Source: Sphingomonas telluris (GTDB lineage Bacteria > Pseudomonadota > Alphaproteobacteria > Sphingomonadales > Sphingomonadaceae). From it: a DNA stretch of 64,000 nucleotides. The DNA is taken from the NCBI RefSeq assembly GCF_022568775.1, contig NZ_JAKZHW010000001.1, forward strand, positions 1,798,001-1,862,000, read 5' to 3'. Within the stretch, counting starts at the first letter, position 1, and every line of letters starts with the position of its first letter. Positions 63,475-64,000 of this stretch are shown piece after piece. The translations under genes and the position numbers were made by a program. The notes under the pieces were generated by a model. It searched no databases and was not told the DNA's origin. It worked only from the letters and a program-made list of their open reading frames with translations.

Positions 63475-63506
63475 GGGACCCTAACGTGGATTAGGGCTGT
63501 GGTCCC
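63475..63506. promoter_or_regulatory. Nested inverted repeats between the two divergent Crp/Fnr genes
   Basis: GGGACC (63475-63480) pairs with GGTCCC (63501-63506); inside, CCCTAA (63479-63484) pairs with TTAGGG (63491-63496). They lie in the 279 bases between the two divergent regulator genes, 43 bases upstream of the right-hand start. A direct repeat ACAATGTACAATG (63462-63474) adjoins. Probably a regulator site; no known consensus fits. Confidence 0.4.
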
Positions 63507-63548
63507 AGCAGCAGTCTAGCGTAGCGGCACACGCGGGATATCGTTGAT

Positions 63549-64000
63549 GTGGCACAAGCGCTGACCCACCGGCTCGAAGCATTCACGCGCCTGTCGCCAG
63601 ACGACAAGGAAGCGCTGGCGAAGCTCAGCAAGGTTGCGCGCGTCGTCCCTCCAAGACGCGATCTCATCCGCGAGGGCGAAAAGCCGAAGTTCGTCCACCT
63701 GATGGTCGATGGCTGGGCCTGCCGGTACAAGACGCTGCCCGACGGCCGGCGGCAGGTCGTCGCGTTCTTCGTCCCCGGCGATTTTTGCGACCTCAACGTC
63801 TACGTCCTAAAGGAGATGGATCACAGCATCGGCGCGATCACGCGCCTGTCGGTCGCCGATATAAGCCGGGACGACATGGACGCGCTGACCACGAACTATC
63901 CGCGCATCACGCAGGGACTGTGGTGGGAAGCGCTGGTGAACGCCGCGATTCAGCGCGAATGGACTCTGAATATCGGTCAACGCACAGCCTACGAGCGCAT
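63549..64000 (+). CDS. Crp/Fnr-family regulator, cut by the window end
   Basis: 150 codons from a GTG at 63549 to the window end. RLEAFTRLSPDDKEALAKLS, VPPRRDLIREGEKPKFVHLM and DGRRQVVAFFVPGDFCDLNVY are the cNMP-like domain of a Crp/Fnr protein; the HTH lies beyond the window. The start is not certain: no clear ribosome site is seen. It is divergent from the other Crp/Fnr gene, 279 bases apart. Confidence 0.8.
   Translation, partial: MAQALTHRLEAFTRLSPDDKEALAKLSKVARVVPPRRDLIREGEKPKFVHLMVDGWACRYKTLPDGRRQVVAFFVPGDFCDLNVYVLKEMDHSIGAITRLSVADISRDDMDALTTNYPRITQGLWWEALVNAAIQREWTLNIGQRTAYER

Noticed and set aside
1..64000. tRNA genes, CRISPR arrays, insertion sequences, integrases, prophage or secretion islands
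   Set aside because: The gaps between genes are short, and none shows a cloverleaf, spaced repeats, a transposase or terminal inverted repeats.

Overview
The window is about 64 kb of GC-rich, densely coded bacterial chromosome. The gene content points to an alphaproteobacterium, most likely of the order Sphingomonadales. The evidence is a plant-type glutamate-cysteine ligase, the block mrp-hflK-hflC-degP, a CtrA-type DNA-binding domain, DUF3035 and DUF853 proteins, and many short secreted proteins without recognisable families. This placement is inferred from gene content; no rRNA gene is present. I saw no tRNA, rRNA, insertion sequence, prophage, integrase or CRISPR array, so this is core chromosome rather than an island.

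Layout. 1-9499 (minus): division and cell-wall (dcw) operon mraZ-rsmH-ftsL-ftsI-murE-murF-mraY-murD-ftsW, with ftsW cut by the window start; the genes are packed, most joined by ATGA or GTGA. 9500-9804: mraZ upstream region with phased repeats and a DnaA-box match. 9805-14995: two envelope proteins of unknown role, a lipoprotein, a VOC protein, purL, a membrane protein and a frameshifted DUF3052 gene. 15002-15839: iron storage pair bfd and bfr with Fur-like palindromes. 15892-19002: DUF418 protein, Hpt protein, GTPase der. 19131-24677: end-joining operon ku-ligD with an overlapping secreted acylase. 24681-30626 (minus): GH1 glucosidase with a LacI-type operator, pip, gshA, rsmE, an SGNH-like protein and a secreted unknown. 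30753-42895 (mostly plus): ubiA, pmbA, a CoA-binding protein and mrp (both minus), hflK-hflC, degP, a HerA-like ATPase, an NTF2-like protein, an OPT transporter and a secreted unknown. 42896-51394: panE, queF, sseA, a REC-less CtrA-like regulator, a DUF3035 lipoprotein, lspA, ileS, ribF, DUF2127. 51423-53702: rpsM-rpsK-rpoA. 53821-64000: small secreted and regulatory proteins, an agmatinase-family enzyme, an alpha/beta hydrolase with a three-part FAD oxidoreductase, guaA, a self-regulated arsR-SRPBCC pair, and two divergent Crp/Fnr regulators, the second cut by the window end.

How genes work together. The dcw operon builds lipid II and the septal synthase; lspA and the lipoproteins, hflKC and degP serve envelope quality control. 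Bfd releases iron stored by Bfr. Ku and LigD form a two-gene double-strand-break repair system. The points most worth following are the REC-less CtrA-like protein (45608-46159), the cNMP/Trx-like/TrxR-like fusion that lacks its redox cysteines (56550-58238), the paired ArsR operators (60913-60976), the iron-responsive palindromes (15002-15270), the hairpin that hides a ribosome-binding site (14121-14146), and four convergent gene pairs whose stop codons interlock in the same CTAG.
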